Source of the DNA: Actinoplanes subtropicus
GTDB lineage: Bacteria; Actinomycetota; Actinomycetes; Mycobacteriales; Micromonosporaceae
DNA length: 64,000 bases
Reading direction: 5' to 3'
NCBI RefSeq assembly: GCF_000721705.1
Contig: NZ_JOJL01000008.1
Coordinates: 186,001 to 250,000, forward strand
Below, piece after piece: positions 27,410-35,414 of the stretch; position 1 is the first letter of the stretch, and every line of letters starts with the position of its first letter. The translations under genes were made by a program, and so were the position numbers. Under the pieces are notes generated by a model. It had not been told where the DNA came from, did no database searches, and was given only the letters and a program-made list of their open reading frames with translations.

Positions 27410-28504
27410 CTACTTGTTGACCAGATCCGGGTGCTTCGCCAGATAGGGGGCGATCTGGTCCTTGGCGACCGCGGTCAGGAAGCCCTTGCCCTCCGCGGTC
27501 AGCGCCTCGCCCTTGTACGAGCCGCCGCTGCCCACGCCGTTGCCCGGCAGGCCGACCAGCGTCAGGGCGCTCGGCTGGAGGTTCCGCAGGGCGTACGCGT
27601 ACTCGAGCGGCGTCCGCCCGCCCACGTAGACCAGCATCTGGCCGAGCGCCGTGATCACGTTCTGCAGCTTCTGCGGGTCGGCGGCGAGCCCCTGGTCGAG
27701 CGCCTTGCCGAGGATCGTGCGGACGATCTGCCGCTGGTGGCGGGTGCGGTCGTAGTCGCCGTTGGGCAGCCCGTACCGCTGCCGCGCGTAGTCGATCGCC
27801 TGCCAGCCCACGAAGTGCCGCTTGCCGGGCAGGTAGACCGCCTGCGGCCCGGAGTAGTCCCCGCCGCCGGGCACGAGCGGGCGGAACGTCCCGTCCGGCT
27901 CGCGGTGGTGCGACTTGACCTTCTCGTCGACCACCATGTCGATGCCGCCGAGCTGGTCGACCAGGTTCTCCAGGCCGCCGAAGTTGAGGATCGCGCCCGC
28001 CTGGAACTGCTTGATCCCGGTGTAGGCGCTGATCGTGCGGGTGAGCAGCTCGTACCCCTGCGGGACGTTGGTCTTCTTGCTGCCCGGCACCCGTGACCCG
28101 CGGCTCATCGCCTCGGTCAGCTTGTACGTGCCGCCGCCGAACCCGGCCTTCGCGAACGCCGGCATGGTGACCCGCAGGTCGCGCGGCAGCGAATAGAGGT
28201 ACGCCTTCCGCAGCCCGGCCTCGACGTGCAGCAGCATGATCGTGTCGGAGTGCGGCTCCCAGTCCGGAATGGTCACCCGGGTGTCCACACCGAGCAGCAC
28301 GAGGTCGAGCGGCCCCTGAATGTCGGCCCCGGCCGAGGGGGCCGGCGAGGTGGACGGCGTCGAAGCTGTCACCGCCGACGATGAAGCCGTCTTTTGCGGG
28401 TTATTTCCGGACTTATGGGTAACCGCTAACGCGATGCCGCCCCCGCCCAGCAGCACAACCGCCAGGGCGCCGACGATCCACCACAGTAACTTTCGGTTCC
28501 GCAC
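27410..28504 (-). CDS. LytR-CpsA-Psr (LCP) family cell-wall ligase
   Basis: LCP proteins attach anionic glycopolymers to peptidoglycan outside the membrane. One N-terminal transmembrane helix (LLWWIVGALAVVLLGG) precedes a Ser/Thr-rich linker and the LCP domain. This has VLLGVDTRVT, HSDTIMLLHVEA, SLPRDLRVTMP and the GIDMVVDEKV and DYARQRYGLPNGDYDRTRHQR motifs, in which the Arg/Asp residues bind the lipid pyrophosphate. GTG 28504 (364 residues) is used; a TTG at 28522 would add six residues. Neither has a clear Shine-Dalgarno. It converges on the M1 gene. Confidence 0.9.
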   Translation of the reverse strand: MRNRKLLWWIVGALAVVLLGGGGIALAVTHKSGNNPQKTASSSAVTASTPSTSPAPSAGADIQGPLDLVLLGVDTRVTIPDWEPHSDTIMLLHVEAGLRKAYLYSLPRDLRVTMPAFAKAGFGGGTYKLTEAMSRGSRVPGSKKTNVPQGYELLTRTISAYTGIKQFQAGAILNFGGLENLVDQLGGIDMVVDEKVKSHHREPDGTFRPLVPGGGDYSGPQAVYLPGKRHFVGWQAIDYARQRYGLPNGDYDRTRHQRQIVRTILGKALDQGLAADPQKLQNVITALGQMLVYVGGRTPLEYAYALRNLQPSALTLVGLPGNGVGSGGSYKGEALTAEGKGFLTAVAKDQIAPYLAKHPDLVNK

Positions 28505-28575
28505 GTCGGAACAATGAACCAAGAGCCGCTCAGGGGCAACCCGGCCCCCGAGGTTGCCGACGGTAAACTCGCCGG

Positions 28576-30123
28576 GTGAGCACCCCGCGTCCCGTCCTCG
28601 TCGTCGACTTCGGCGCCCAGTACGCCCAGCTGATCGCCCGCCGCGTCCGCGAGGCGCGGGTCTACTCCGAGATCGTGCCGCACTCGATGCCGGTCGCCGA
28701 GATGCTCGCCAAGGACCCCGCCGCGATCATCCTGTCCGGCGGCCCGTCCAGCGTCTACGAGGCCGGCGCCCCGTCGCTCGACCCGGCGCTGTTCGACAAC
28801 GAGGTGCCGGTCTTCGGCATCTGCTACGGCTTCCAGGCGATGGCCCAGGCGCTGGGCGGCACGGTCGCGCACACCGGCGCCCGGGAGTACGGCCGCACCC
28901 TGCTCACCGCCCAGGGCGGCACCCTGCTGCGCGACCTGCCGGCCGGCCTCCCGGTCTGGATGAGCCACGGCGACAGCGTCGCGGTCGCCCCCGACGGCTT
29001 CGCGGTCACCGCCTCGAGCCCCGGCGCGCCGGTCGCCGCCTTCGAAGACCTCACCGCCAAGCGGGCCGGCGTGCAGTTCCACCCCGAGGTGGCGCACACC
29101 GAGCGGGGCCAGGAAATGCTCAGGCGCTTCCTGTACGACATCGCCGGCATCCAGCCCACCTGGACCGCCAGCAACATCATCGACGACCAGGTGGCCGCGA
29201 TCCGTGCGCAGGTCGGCGACAAGCAGGTGCTCTGCGCGCTCTCCGGCGGGGTCGACTCGGCGGTCGCCGCAGCGCTCGTCCACAAGGCCATCGGCGACCA
29301 GCTGACCTGTGTCTTCGTCGACCACGGCCTGCTGCGCGCGGGCGAGGCCGAGCAGGTCGAGAAGGACTACGTGGCCGCCACCGGCATCCGGCTCAAGGTC
29401 GTCGACGCCGCCGACGTCTTCCTCGGCCACCTGGCCGGCGTGACCGATCCCGAGCAGAAGCGCAAAATCATCGGCCGCGAGTTCATCCGCACCTTCGAGG
29501 CCGCGGCCCGCGAGTTGGATGCCGAGCGGCACATCGAGTTCCTGGTGCAGGGCACGCTCTATCCGGATGTGGTGGAGTCCGGCGGCGGCACCGGCACCGC
29601 CAACATCAAGTCCCACCACAACGTCGGCGGCCTCCCCGACGACCTGCAGTTCGCGCTGATCGAGCCGCTGCGCACGCTCTTCAAGGACGAGGTGCGCGCC
29701 CTCGGCAAGGAGTTGGGCCTCCCCGACGAGATGGTCCACCGGCACCCGTTCCCGGGTCCCGGCCTGGCGATCCGCATCATCGGCGCGGTCGACCGCGACC
29801 GCCTCGAGATCCTCCGCGCCGCCGACCTGATCGCCCGCGAGGAGCTGACCGCGTCGGGCCTCGACCGCGAGGTGTGGCAGTTCCCGGTGGTCCTGCTGGC
29901 CGACGTCCGCAGCGTCGGCGTCCAGGGCGACGGCCGCACCTACGGCCACCCGGTCGTCCTGCGCCCGGTCTCCAGCGAGGATGCGATGACCGCCGACTGG
30001 TCCCGCCTCCCGTACGACGTGATCGCCCGCATCTCCACCCGCATCACCAACGAGGTCCGCGAAGTCAACCGCGTAGTCCTCGACGTCACGAGCAAGCCCC
30101 CCGGCACCATCGAGTGGGAGTAG
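28576..30123 (+). CDS. guaA: GMP synthase (glutamine-hydrolysing)
   Basis: Converts XMP to GMP using Gln and ATP. 515 residues in the expected order: class I glutamine amidotransferase with catalytic Cys in [10 protein letters not shown] and the His/Glu of [10 protein letters not shown], the ATP-pyrophosphatase domain with P-loop [14 protein letters not shown], and the C-terminal dimerisation domain ([27 protein letters not shown]). GTG start 72 nt from the divergent LCP start. It completes guanine nucleotide synthesis together with guaB 5 kb upstream. Confidence 0.97.
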   Translation: MSTPRPVLVVDFGAQYAQLIARRVREARVYSEIVPHSMPVAEMLAKDPAAIILSGGPSSVYEAGAPSLDPALFDNEVPVFGICYGFQAMAQALGGTVAHTGAREYGRTLLTAQGGTLLRDLPAGLPVWMSHGDSVAVAPDGFAVTASSPGAPVAAFEDLTAKRAGVQFHPEVAHTERGQEMLRRFLYDIAGIQPTWTASNIIDDQVAAIRAQVGDKQVLCALSGGVDSAVAAALVHKAIGDQLTCVFVDHGLLRAGEAEQVEKDYVAATGIRLKVVDAADVFLGHLAGVTDPEQKRKIIGREFIRTFEAAARELDAERHIEFLVQGTLYPDVVESGGGTGTANIKSHHNVGGLPDDLQFALIEPLRTLFKDEVRALGKELGLPDEMVHRHPFPGPGLAIRIIGAVDRDRLEILRAADLIAREELTASGLDREVWQFPVVLLADVRSVGVQGDGRTYGHPVVLRPVSSEDAMTADWSRLPYDVIARISTRITNEVREVNRVVLDVTSKPPGTIEWE

Positions 30124-30129
30124 CCCCGG

Positions 30130-30393
30130 TCAGGCGGTCGGCCGGCCCCAGGTGGGGTCTGACGGGTCGCGCCAGGAGGGGGTGGGGGCGATAGGGCGGT
30201 CCTCCGGGATGAGGAACCAGCAGAGTGGGTAGGCGAGGAGTGCGGCGCCCCAGGTGACGGCGGCGAAGATGATGAAGGCGACCCGGATCAGCACCGGGTC
30301 GACCCCGAAATACCGCCCGATGCCGCTGCAGACGCCGGCGACAATCCGGTCGTCGAGGGGGCGGAGGAGGCGGCGGTACGGTGCGTCAGTCAT
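30130..30393 (-). CDS. small PspC-domain membrane protein
   Basis: An 87-residue protein matching PspC: RRLLRPLDDRIVAGVCSGIGRYFGVDPVLIRVAF, followed by one or two hydrophobic segments (IIFAAVTWGAALLAYPLCWFLIP) and a Pro-rich tail. PspC-family proteins respond to envelope stress. It converges on guaA with a 6-nt gap. Two more PspC domains occur at 35.4-38.2 kb. Confidence 0.9.
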   Translation of the reverse strand: MTDAPYRRLLRPLDDRIVAGVCSGIGRYFGVDPVLIRVAFIIFAAVTWGAALLAYPLCWFLIPEDRPIAPTPSWRDPSDPTWGRPTA

Positions 30394-30621
30394 GCCACCA
30401 TGCTCGCCCTCGGCGGTACCCGACGACCTCGGTGACAGCCCCGAGAACGACCCTGAAATCCGGCCCTAACAAGATCGGAAATTCCCGACACGACGGGTGC
30501 TTTTTTGACGACGCAGAGTGATCAGCAAGCTCGCTACCTGCTATTACGCAGGACGTTCACGCTGTCAGGAATCCGACAGACGTTTTTCGGACGCAACATA
30601 TTACGGGCAGAATTGCCGCCC

Positions 30622-31572
30622 GTGACCCCCGCACTGGAACCACTCCGGCGAATCGCCGCGTACGCCGTCGCCACCGACGACGACGGTCGTGTGCTGCTCG
30701 TCCGAGCCTCGAGCCGCTCCGGCACCCCCGGCGTCTGGTCGCTCCCCGGCGGCGCAGTCGATCACGGTGAAGATCCCAACCACACGGTCGTCCGCGAGAC
30801 CGCGGCCGAGACCGGCCTCTCCGTCGCCGTCACCGGGCTGCGCGACGTCCTGGCCGACATGCGGTCCCTGCCCCATCGCGGCGTCACCATCCACACCGAC
30901 CGCCTCATCTACACCGTCTCGATCCGCGGCGGCACGCTGGTCGACCGGGTCGGGCACCCCACCGACCTGGCCCGCTGGCACACCCCGGCCGAGGCGGCCG
31001 AGCTGAAGCTCCGCCAGTTCACCGCGGCCGCGCTGGGCCTCGATGCGGCGAGCGCCGACCTGCGGCCGGAGGAGGCGCCCGACTTCCCGTCGTTCTACGC
31101 CTACCCCGGCCCGGACGGCTTGCACCGGGCGCAGCGCTTCGCGGCGTACGCGATCGCCACCGACGCCGACCAGACCAGCCTCCTGCTGACCCGGATCGCC
31201 CCCGGCTACCCGGGCGCGGGCTGCTGGCACCTGCCCGGCGGCGGCACCGACTACGGCGAGCAGCCGGGCAGCGCGCTGATCCGCGAGCTGGTCGAGGAGA
31301 CCGGCCAGCAGGGCCGGCTGATCGAGCTGCTCGGCGTGGCCAGCCACCGGGACGCGGCCTCGCTGGGCCCGGAGGGCTACCCGATCGACTGGCACGGCGT
31401 CCGCGCCTTCTACCGGGTGATCGTCGACGACCCGACCGAGGTGACCATCCACGACGTGGGCGGCTCGACCTCGGAGGCGCGCTGGATGTCGCTCTCCGAC
31501 GTGCGCCGCCTCGGCGACGACCAGCTGACCGAGGTGACCGCCGAGGCCCTGGCAAAAGCCCGACTAACCTAG
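30622..31572 (+). CDS. tandem Nudix-domain hydrolase (first of two paralogues)
   Basis: A 316-residue protein with two Nudix domains. Box 1 GGAVDHGEDPNHTVVRETAAETG has one changed metal ligand (the first Glu of the E-E pair is Ala), while box 2 GGGTDYGEQPGSALIREL then VEETGQ is canonical. Nudix enzymes hydrolyse nucleoside diphosphates linked to another group; some fused forms are regulators. The GTG at 30622 is chosen because the in-frame extension upstream contains TTA and other AT-rich codons alien to this genome. There is no Shine-Dalgarno before it. Confidence 0.8.
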   Translation: MTPALEPLRRIAAYAVATDDDGRVLLVRASSRSGTPGVWSLPGGAVDHGEDPNHTVVRETAAETGLSVAVTGLRDVLADMRSLPHRGVTIHTDRLIYTVSIRGGTLVDRVGHPTDLARWHTPAEAAELKLRQFTAAALGLDAASADLRPEEAPDFPSFYAYPGPDGLHRAQRFAAYAIATDADQTSLLLTRIAPGYPGAGCWHLPGGGTDYGEQPGSALIRELVEETGQQGRLIELLGVASHRDAASLGPEGYPIDWHGVRAFYRVIVDDPTEVTIHDVGGSTSEARWMSLSDVRRLGDDQLTEVTAEALAKARLT

Positions 31573-31574
31573 GC

Positions 31575-31638
31575 CCTGTGTTGAATCGGCAGACGACACC
31601 TGGACCCCGCCTCGCTCCGGCCCCCCATCCAACACAGG
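31575..31638. repeat. inverted repeat filling the gap between the Nudix paralogues
   Basis: CCTGTGTTG at 31575-31583 and its exact complement at 31630-31638, separated by 46 nt. It occupies nearly all of the 76-nt intergenic region. It may be a hairpin controlling read-through or the remains of a small transposable unit. No target-site duplication is obvious. Confidence 0.5.
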
Positions 31639-31648
31639 ACCTGGTCGA

Positions 31649-32551
31649 GTGAAGATCAGGCGAGTCGGCGCGTACGGAATCTGTCGTGACCAGGGCGGAC
31701 GGGTCCTGCTCGCGCGGAATTCACCCGCCAGCGAGTTCCCCGGCCTATGGACGCTGCCCGGCGGCGGCGTGGAGCACGGCGAGCACCCGGACGACGCGGT
31801 GGTGCGCGAGTTCGCCGAGGAGACCGGCTTCATGGTGCGCCGCGAGGGCCTGCGCGCGGTGACCGCCGACCTCGCCATGCTGCCCGGCGGCGACCTCGAG
31901 CACACCGACCGGATCATCTACGACGTCTCGGCGGTCGGCGGCAACCTGCGCGCCGAGACGGATGGCACGACCGACCTGGTCGACTGGGCCGGCCCGGCCG
32001 AGCTGGCCGATTGGCCGCTGATGCCGTTCACCGCCGCCCAGCTCGGGCTTTCCCCCGATTTGCCAGAAATTTCCGATAAAAACCAGGAAATCTTCCGGCC
32101 GCAGCGGGTGCAGCGCTTCGGGGCGTACGCCGCCGCGACCGACCCGGACGGGCGAATTCTGCTCGCCAAGATCTCCGAGGGGTACCCCGGCGCCGGCCGC
32201 TGGCACCTGCCCGGCGGCGGCACCGACCACGGCGAGACCCCCGAGCAGGCGCTGGCCCGCGAGCTGTACGAGGAGACGTCGCAACACGGCCGGGTGACCG
32301 GCCTGCTGGGCATCTCGCATCGCTACGACCCGGCGGCCGTGGGACCGGAGGGCCGGCCGATGGATTGGCACGTCATCCGGGTCCTGTTCCGGGTTCGGGT
32401 GGACGAGCCCGGGGAACCCTCCGTGACCGAGGACGCGGGTGGGTCGACCGCCGAGGCGGCCTGGTTCCCCCGGGCGGCGATCGACAAGATCGACCTGACC
32501 GAATTGGCCCGCGAAGCCGTAGACCGAATCGACCAGGAACCCAGGAGTTAA
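31649..32551 (+). CDS. tandem Nudix-domain hydrolase (second paralogue)
   Basis: A 300-residue protein with the same two-domain plan as its upstream neighbour (shared layout including GYPGAG-x-WHLPGGGTD in the second domain). Box 1 GGGVEHGEHPDDAVVREF then AEETG is canonical; box 2 ends RELYEETSQ, with Ser for the conserved Gly. The pair therefore looks like a gene duplication in which a different box has drifted in each copy. GTG 31649 is the start. The substrate is unknown. Confidence 0.85.
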   Translation: MKIRRVGAYGICRDQGGRVLLARNSPASEFPGLWTLPGGGVEHGEHPDDAVVREFAEETGFMVRREGLRAVTADLAMLPGGDLEHTDRIIYDVSAVGGNLRAETDGTTDLVDWAGPAELADWPLMPFTAAQLGLSPDLPEISDKNQEIFRPQRVQRFGAYAAATDPDGRILLAKISEGYPGAGRWHLPGGGTDHGETPEQALARELYEETSQHGRVTGLLGISHRYDPAAVGPEGRPMDWHVIRVLFRVRVDEPGEPSVTEDAGGSTAEAAWFPRAAIDKIDLTELAREAVDRIDQEPRS

Positions 32552-32752
32552 AATCCATACAGGGGGTGGGTGGAATGATCCGCTCCCCGGCGAGCGCTCG
32601 TACCAAGGGCTGCCGGCCGATCTCTCGCCAGGGTCGTCCGGCTGTGCGATGGTGTAACCCCCGCAAAATCCGACCATCGGATGCGGCGGGTCAGGGGGCC
32701 ACTACCCACCGCAAAAGTGCTGGTGGGCATACCGATCCCATGGAGGAAACAC

Positions 32753-33724
32753 GTGCCGAGTACCCCTTGGCGCCGGCGTCGTACGACGGATAGTCCCCGT
32801 CCCGCCGGTCGCCGTTGGGCAGGCCGTTTACGCCGCGGCGGCACCCTCGCCCGGCAGGCCCTGCTGGTGCGGGTGGGCCGCCGTTCCGGAGGAGACTCCG
32901 GGCGCGCCGCCACCGCCACCCGGGCCGAGGTGATCTACACCGGGCCGGAGCTCGTCGAGCCCTTCCCGGTCGTGTCCTACCCGGCGCTTGCCGACATGCC
33001 CGTCCCGGTCGAGCCCGGCGAGCCGGTCGCGACCACCGTACCGCTGCTGCCCGGCGAGCAGAGCGCGGCCCGCAAGCTGCGCTTCGCCCTGGTCAACGGC
33101 TGCACCCTGGCCAGCCTGACGCTGGGCCTGCTGGCCATCTTCCTGGCCATGCAGGGCGACGTGAAGCAGGCGGCCGGCTGCCTGGTGGCCTGCGTGGCCT
33201 TCGACGGGCTGGATGGCGCGCTGGCCCGCAAGCTGGGCGTGGCGAGCCCGTTCGGCGCCCAGATGGACTCGCTGGCCGACATGTGCTCGTTCGGCCTGGC
33301 CGCCCCGGTCGTGGTCTACGCGTCGCTGGCGCACACCGTGCCCACCGCCGCGGCGGCCGTGGCCTGCGTGCTGGTGGCCGGTTGCGCGGCGATCCGGCTG
33401 GCCCGCTTCAACGTCTCGCCGAAGGACGGCAAGTTCTTCTGCGGCGTCCCCACCACGATGGCGGCCGCGGTGCTGGCCGTGACGGTGCTGATCGACCTGC
33501 CGCTGCCCGGCCCGGTGCTGCTCGGCGGCGTCGCGGTGCTGGCCTTCGCGATGGTCTCCAGCTTCCCGTATGCGAAGCTCGCCCGCCTGGTGAAGCTGCC
33601 GCCGTGGCTCTGGCTGCTCCCCGCGGTCGGCGCCCTGGTCGACCCGCGGCTCACCTTCGCGGCCGTGGTGATGGCGTACCTGGTCAGCGGCCCGGTGATG
33701 TGGGCCCGCGCCAAGCGCGTCTGA
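32753..33724 (+). CDS. pssA: CDP-diacylglycerol--serine O-phosphatidyltransferase
   Basis: Makes phosphatidylserine at the membrane. A 323-residue protein with about 85 extra N-terminal residues rich in Arg and Pro before the catalytic domain. The CDP-alcohol phosphatidyltransferase motif DG-x2-AR-x8-G-x3-D-x3-D is complete: DGLDGALARKLGVASPFGAQ, then MDSLAD. About seven to eight helices follow. GTG 32753 has a GGAGG Shine-Dalgarno. The 200-nt region upstream holds a CCCACC/GGTGGG hairpin at 32705-32727. It faces psd across a shared terminator, and Psd uses its product. Confidence 0.9.
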   Translation: MPSTPWRRRRTTDSPRPAGRRWAGRLRRGGTLARQALLVRVGRRSGGDSGRAATATRAEVIYTGPELVEPFPVVSYPALADMPVPVEPGEPVATTVPLLPGEQSAARKLRFALVNGCTLASLTLGLLAIFLAMQGDVKQAAGCLVACVAFDGLDGALARKLGVASPFGAQMDSLADMCSFGLAAPVVVYASLAHTVPTAAAAVACVLVAGCAAIRLARFNVSPKDGKFFCGVPTTMAAAVLAVTVLIDLPLPGPVLLGGVAVLAFAMVSSFPYAKLARLVKLPPWLWLLPAVGALVDPRLTFAAVVMAYLVSGPVMWARAKRV

Positions 33725-33735
33725 TCTGACAACGC

Positions 33736-33769
33736 AAAGGGGCCGCTCCCACGTGGGAGCGGCCCCTTT
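33736..33769. terminator. bidirectional terminator between pssA and psd
   Basis: A perfect 15-bp stem (AAAGGGGCCGCTCCC at 33736-33750 and its complement at 33755-33769) with a 4-nt loop, ending in an A-run on one side and a T-run on the other, as expected for use from both directions. Confidence 0.9.
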
Positions 33770-33777
33770 CGTCTGCG

Positions 33778-35049
33778 CTAGATCCAGCGGGCGATCACCG
33801 AGGCGCCGCCGACCACCTTCTCGCCGACCGTGACCAGCGGCTCGGCCCGGTCCGCCGGCAGGTAGACGTCGGTCCGCGAGCCGAACCGGATCAGGCCCAT
33901 CCGCTCGCCCCGGGCCACCAGCGCACCGACCGGCGCCCGCTGCACGATCCGTCGCGCGATCAGCCCGGTGCGCTGCGCGACCACCACCGTCCCGCGCTCG
34001 GTGTCCAGCACCGTGTAGGCCGCCACGTTGTGCTCGGCCGCGGCGGTCATCGCGTTCGCATACCCGCCGTCCTCGACGAAGTAGTCGGTGACCCGGCCGG
34101 CCACCGGCACCCGGTTCACGTGCACGTCGAGCACCGACAGGAAGACCGCTATCCGCAGGAACTCGCCCTGGCCGAAGCGCGGGTCGGTCATCCGCTCGAC
34201 CGAGAGCACCTTGCCGTCCGCCGCCGCCACCACCGCGGCCGGGCCGGTCGGCGCCTCCCGCTCCGGGTCCCGGAAGAACGCCGCCACCGGGGCCGCGGCC
34301 AGCGCCGGGAGCAGCCACAACTTCGATTTCGGCCGGGCGGCGCGGGCCAGCAGGGCCAGGCCGAGCGCGAGGCCGCCGGCCACCACGCCGTTCGAGTCGA
34401 TGTGCATCCCGCGGGTCACCGGCACGCTGGACGGCCTGTACGCCGGAGCCAGGGTGGCCGCCACCTTGGGGTCGGCCGCCGTGAACCGCAGCCGGTGCAC
34501 CCGCAGCGGCGGCGAGTTGCGGACCACCAGGTCGGAGCCGACCCCGAACAGCGCGCCCTGCCGGAAGAGCTCGGCCGCCGCCCCGCCGGTGCGCCCCGGC
34601 ACGGCCGGCGTCGCCAGCGTGACCACCGCGCCGTCGTTCAGATACTTGCCGACCTCGTCGAGCAGGGCCCGCACCTCCTGCGCGGTGCCGCTGACCGGCT
34701 CCCCGAGGATCACCACGTCGGCCGGCTGCGCCTCGGCGAGCGCGTCCACCACCTTCACCCGATCGGCGATCCAGCTGCCCAGGCCGGCGATGTGATCGCG
34801 GAGCAGCTCCGCGGTGCTGCGCTCGCCGGCGACCAGGGTCAGCACGTCGCCGGGCAGCAGCGCCTCGACCGCCGAGGCCACCACCAGCGACGCGTGGTCG
34901 GCGCCGATGACCAGCGCCGTCGTGGCCGCGTTGTGCCGGGAGAACTCGGCGGTGAGGGCGCGGGCGGCCGTGGCGCCGATGCCGACGATGGGTGCCTTGG
35001 ACACGGACGGGTACGGGGTCATGAGGCCGAGCATATTGCCCGGCCTCAT
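33778..35049 (-). CDS. psd: phosphatidylserine decarboxylase with an N-terminal Rossmann-like domain
   Basis: Decarboxylates phosphatidylserine to phosphatidylethanolamine. In the 423-residue form, residues 262-423 are a short-type Psd with DVHVNRVPVAG and the self-cleavage site FGSRTDVYLP (Ser391 would become the pyruvoyl group). Residues about 219-260 form two hydrophobic segments. Residues about 15-200 are an extra alpha/beta domain (TTALVIGADHASLVVASAVE, ADVVILGEPV, GAVVTLATPA) resembling a methyltransferase-type Rossmann fold without a clear SAM motif. Starts at 35049, 35034 and 35022 are all possible. It lies 11 nt after the small membrane gene on the same strand. Confidence 0.87.
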   Translation of the reverse strand: MRPGNMLGLMTPYPSVSKAPIVGIGATAARALTAEFSRHNAATTALVIGADHASLVVASAVEALLPGDVLTLVAGERSTAELLRDHIAGLGSWIADRVKVVDALAEAQPADVVILGEPVSGTAQEVRALLDEVGKYLNDGAVVTLATPAVPGRTGGAAAELFRQGALFGVGSDLVVRNSPPLRVHRLRFTAADPKVAATLAPAYRPSSVPVTRGMHIDSNGVVAGGLALGLALLARAARPKSKLWLLPALAAAPVAAFFRDPEREAPTGPAAVVAAADGKVLSVERMTDPRFGQGEFLRIAVFLSVLDVHVNRVPVAGRVTDYFVEDGGYANAMTAAAEHNVAAYTVLDTERGTVVVAQRTGLIARRIVQRAPVGALVARGERMGLIRFGSRTDVYLPADRAEPLVTVGEKVVGGASVIARWI

Positions 35050-35060
35050 GATCTCTGGCG

Positions 35061-35414
35061 TCAGTCCTGGTGCTTCTCCGCCTGAGTGTCGGGGTGCTCC
35101 TTGCGGAACCGCTCGCCGGGCTCCTCGAGCAACTCCCGGACGATCGACGCGTGCATCTCGGGCGGCAGGTCGCCGGGGATCTCCGGCTCGGCGGCCGGCT
35201 GGGCCACCGGTGCCGGCTGCGGGGCCGGCGGGCGGGCGGAGCGGATCGCTCCGAGCAGCCCGATCACGCCGAACACGATCAGGGCGGCGGCCACCAGCCA
35301 GCCCAGGGCCGGCAGGTGCAGGTCGACCACCCGGGAGACCGCCCACCACAGGGCGACCAGCAGGAAGATCAGCCCGAAGCTCAGCGAGACGCCGTCGGTA
35401 CGGTGCGGCTTCAT
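35061..35414 (-). CDS. uncharacterised two-helix membrane protein
   Basis: A 117-residue protein. Two transmembrane helices (LSFGLIFLLVALWWAVSRVV and LGWLVAAALIVFGVIGLLGA) are followed by a Pro/Ala linker and a charged, helical C-terminal tail (MHASIVRELLEEPGERFRKE). The plan is like that of LiaI/PspC-associated small proteins. It overlaps the preceding PspC gene by 4 nt (ATGA), so the two are coupled. Function unknown; envelope-stress context inferred. Confidence 0.8.
   Translation of the reverse strand: MKPHRTDGVSLSFGLIFLLVALWWAVSRVVDLHLPALGWLVAAALIVFGVIGLLGAIRSARPPAPQPAPVAQPAAEPEIPGDLPPEMHASIVRELLEEPGERFRKEHPDTQAEKHQD

Noticed and set aside
30505..30621. N-terminal extension of the first Nudix protein from a TTG at 30505
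   Set aside because: The extra 39 codons include TTA and ATA, are AT-rich compared with the gene, and have no counterpart in the paralogue; probably promoter sequence.
31575..31638. Insertion sequence between the Nudix genes
   Set aside because: No transposase and no clear target duplication; kept only as an inverted repeat.
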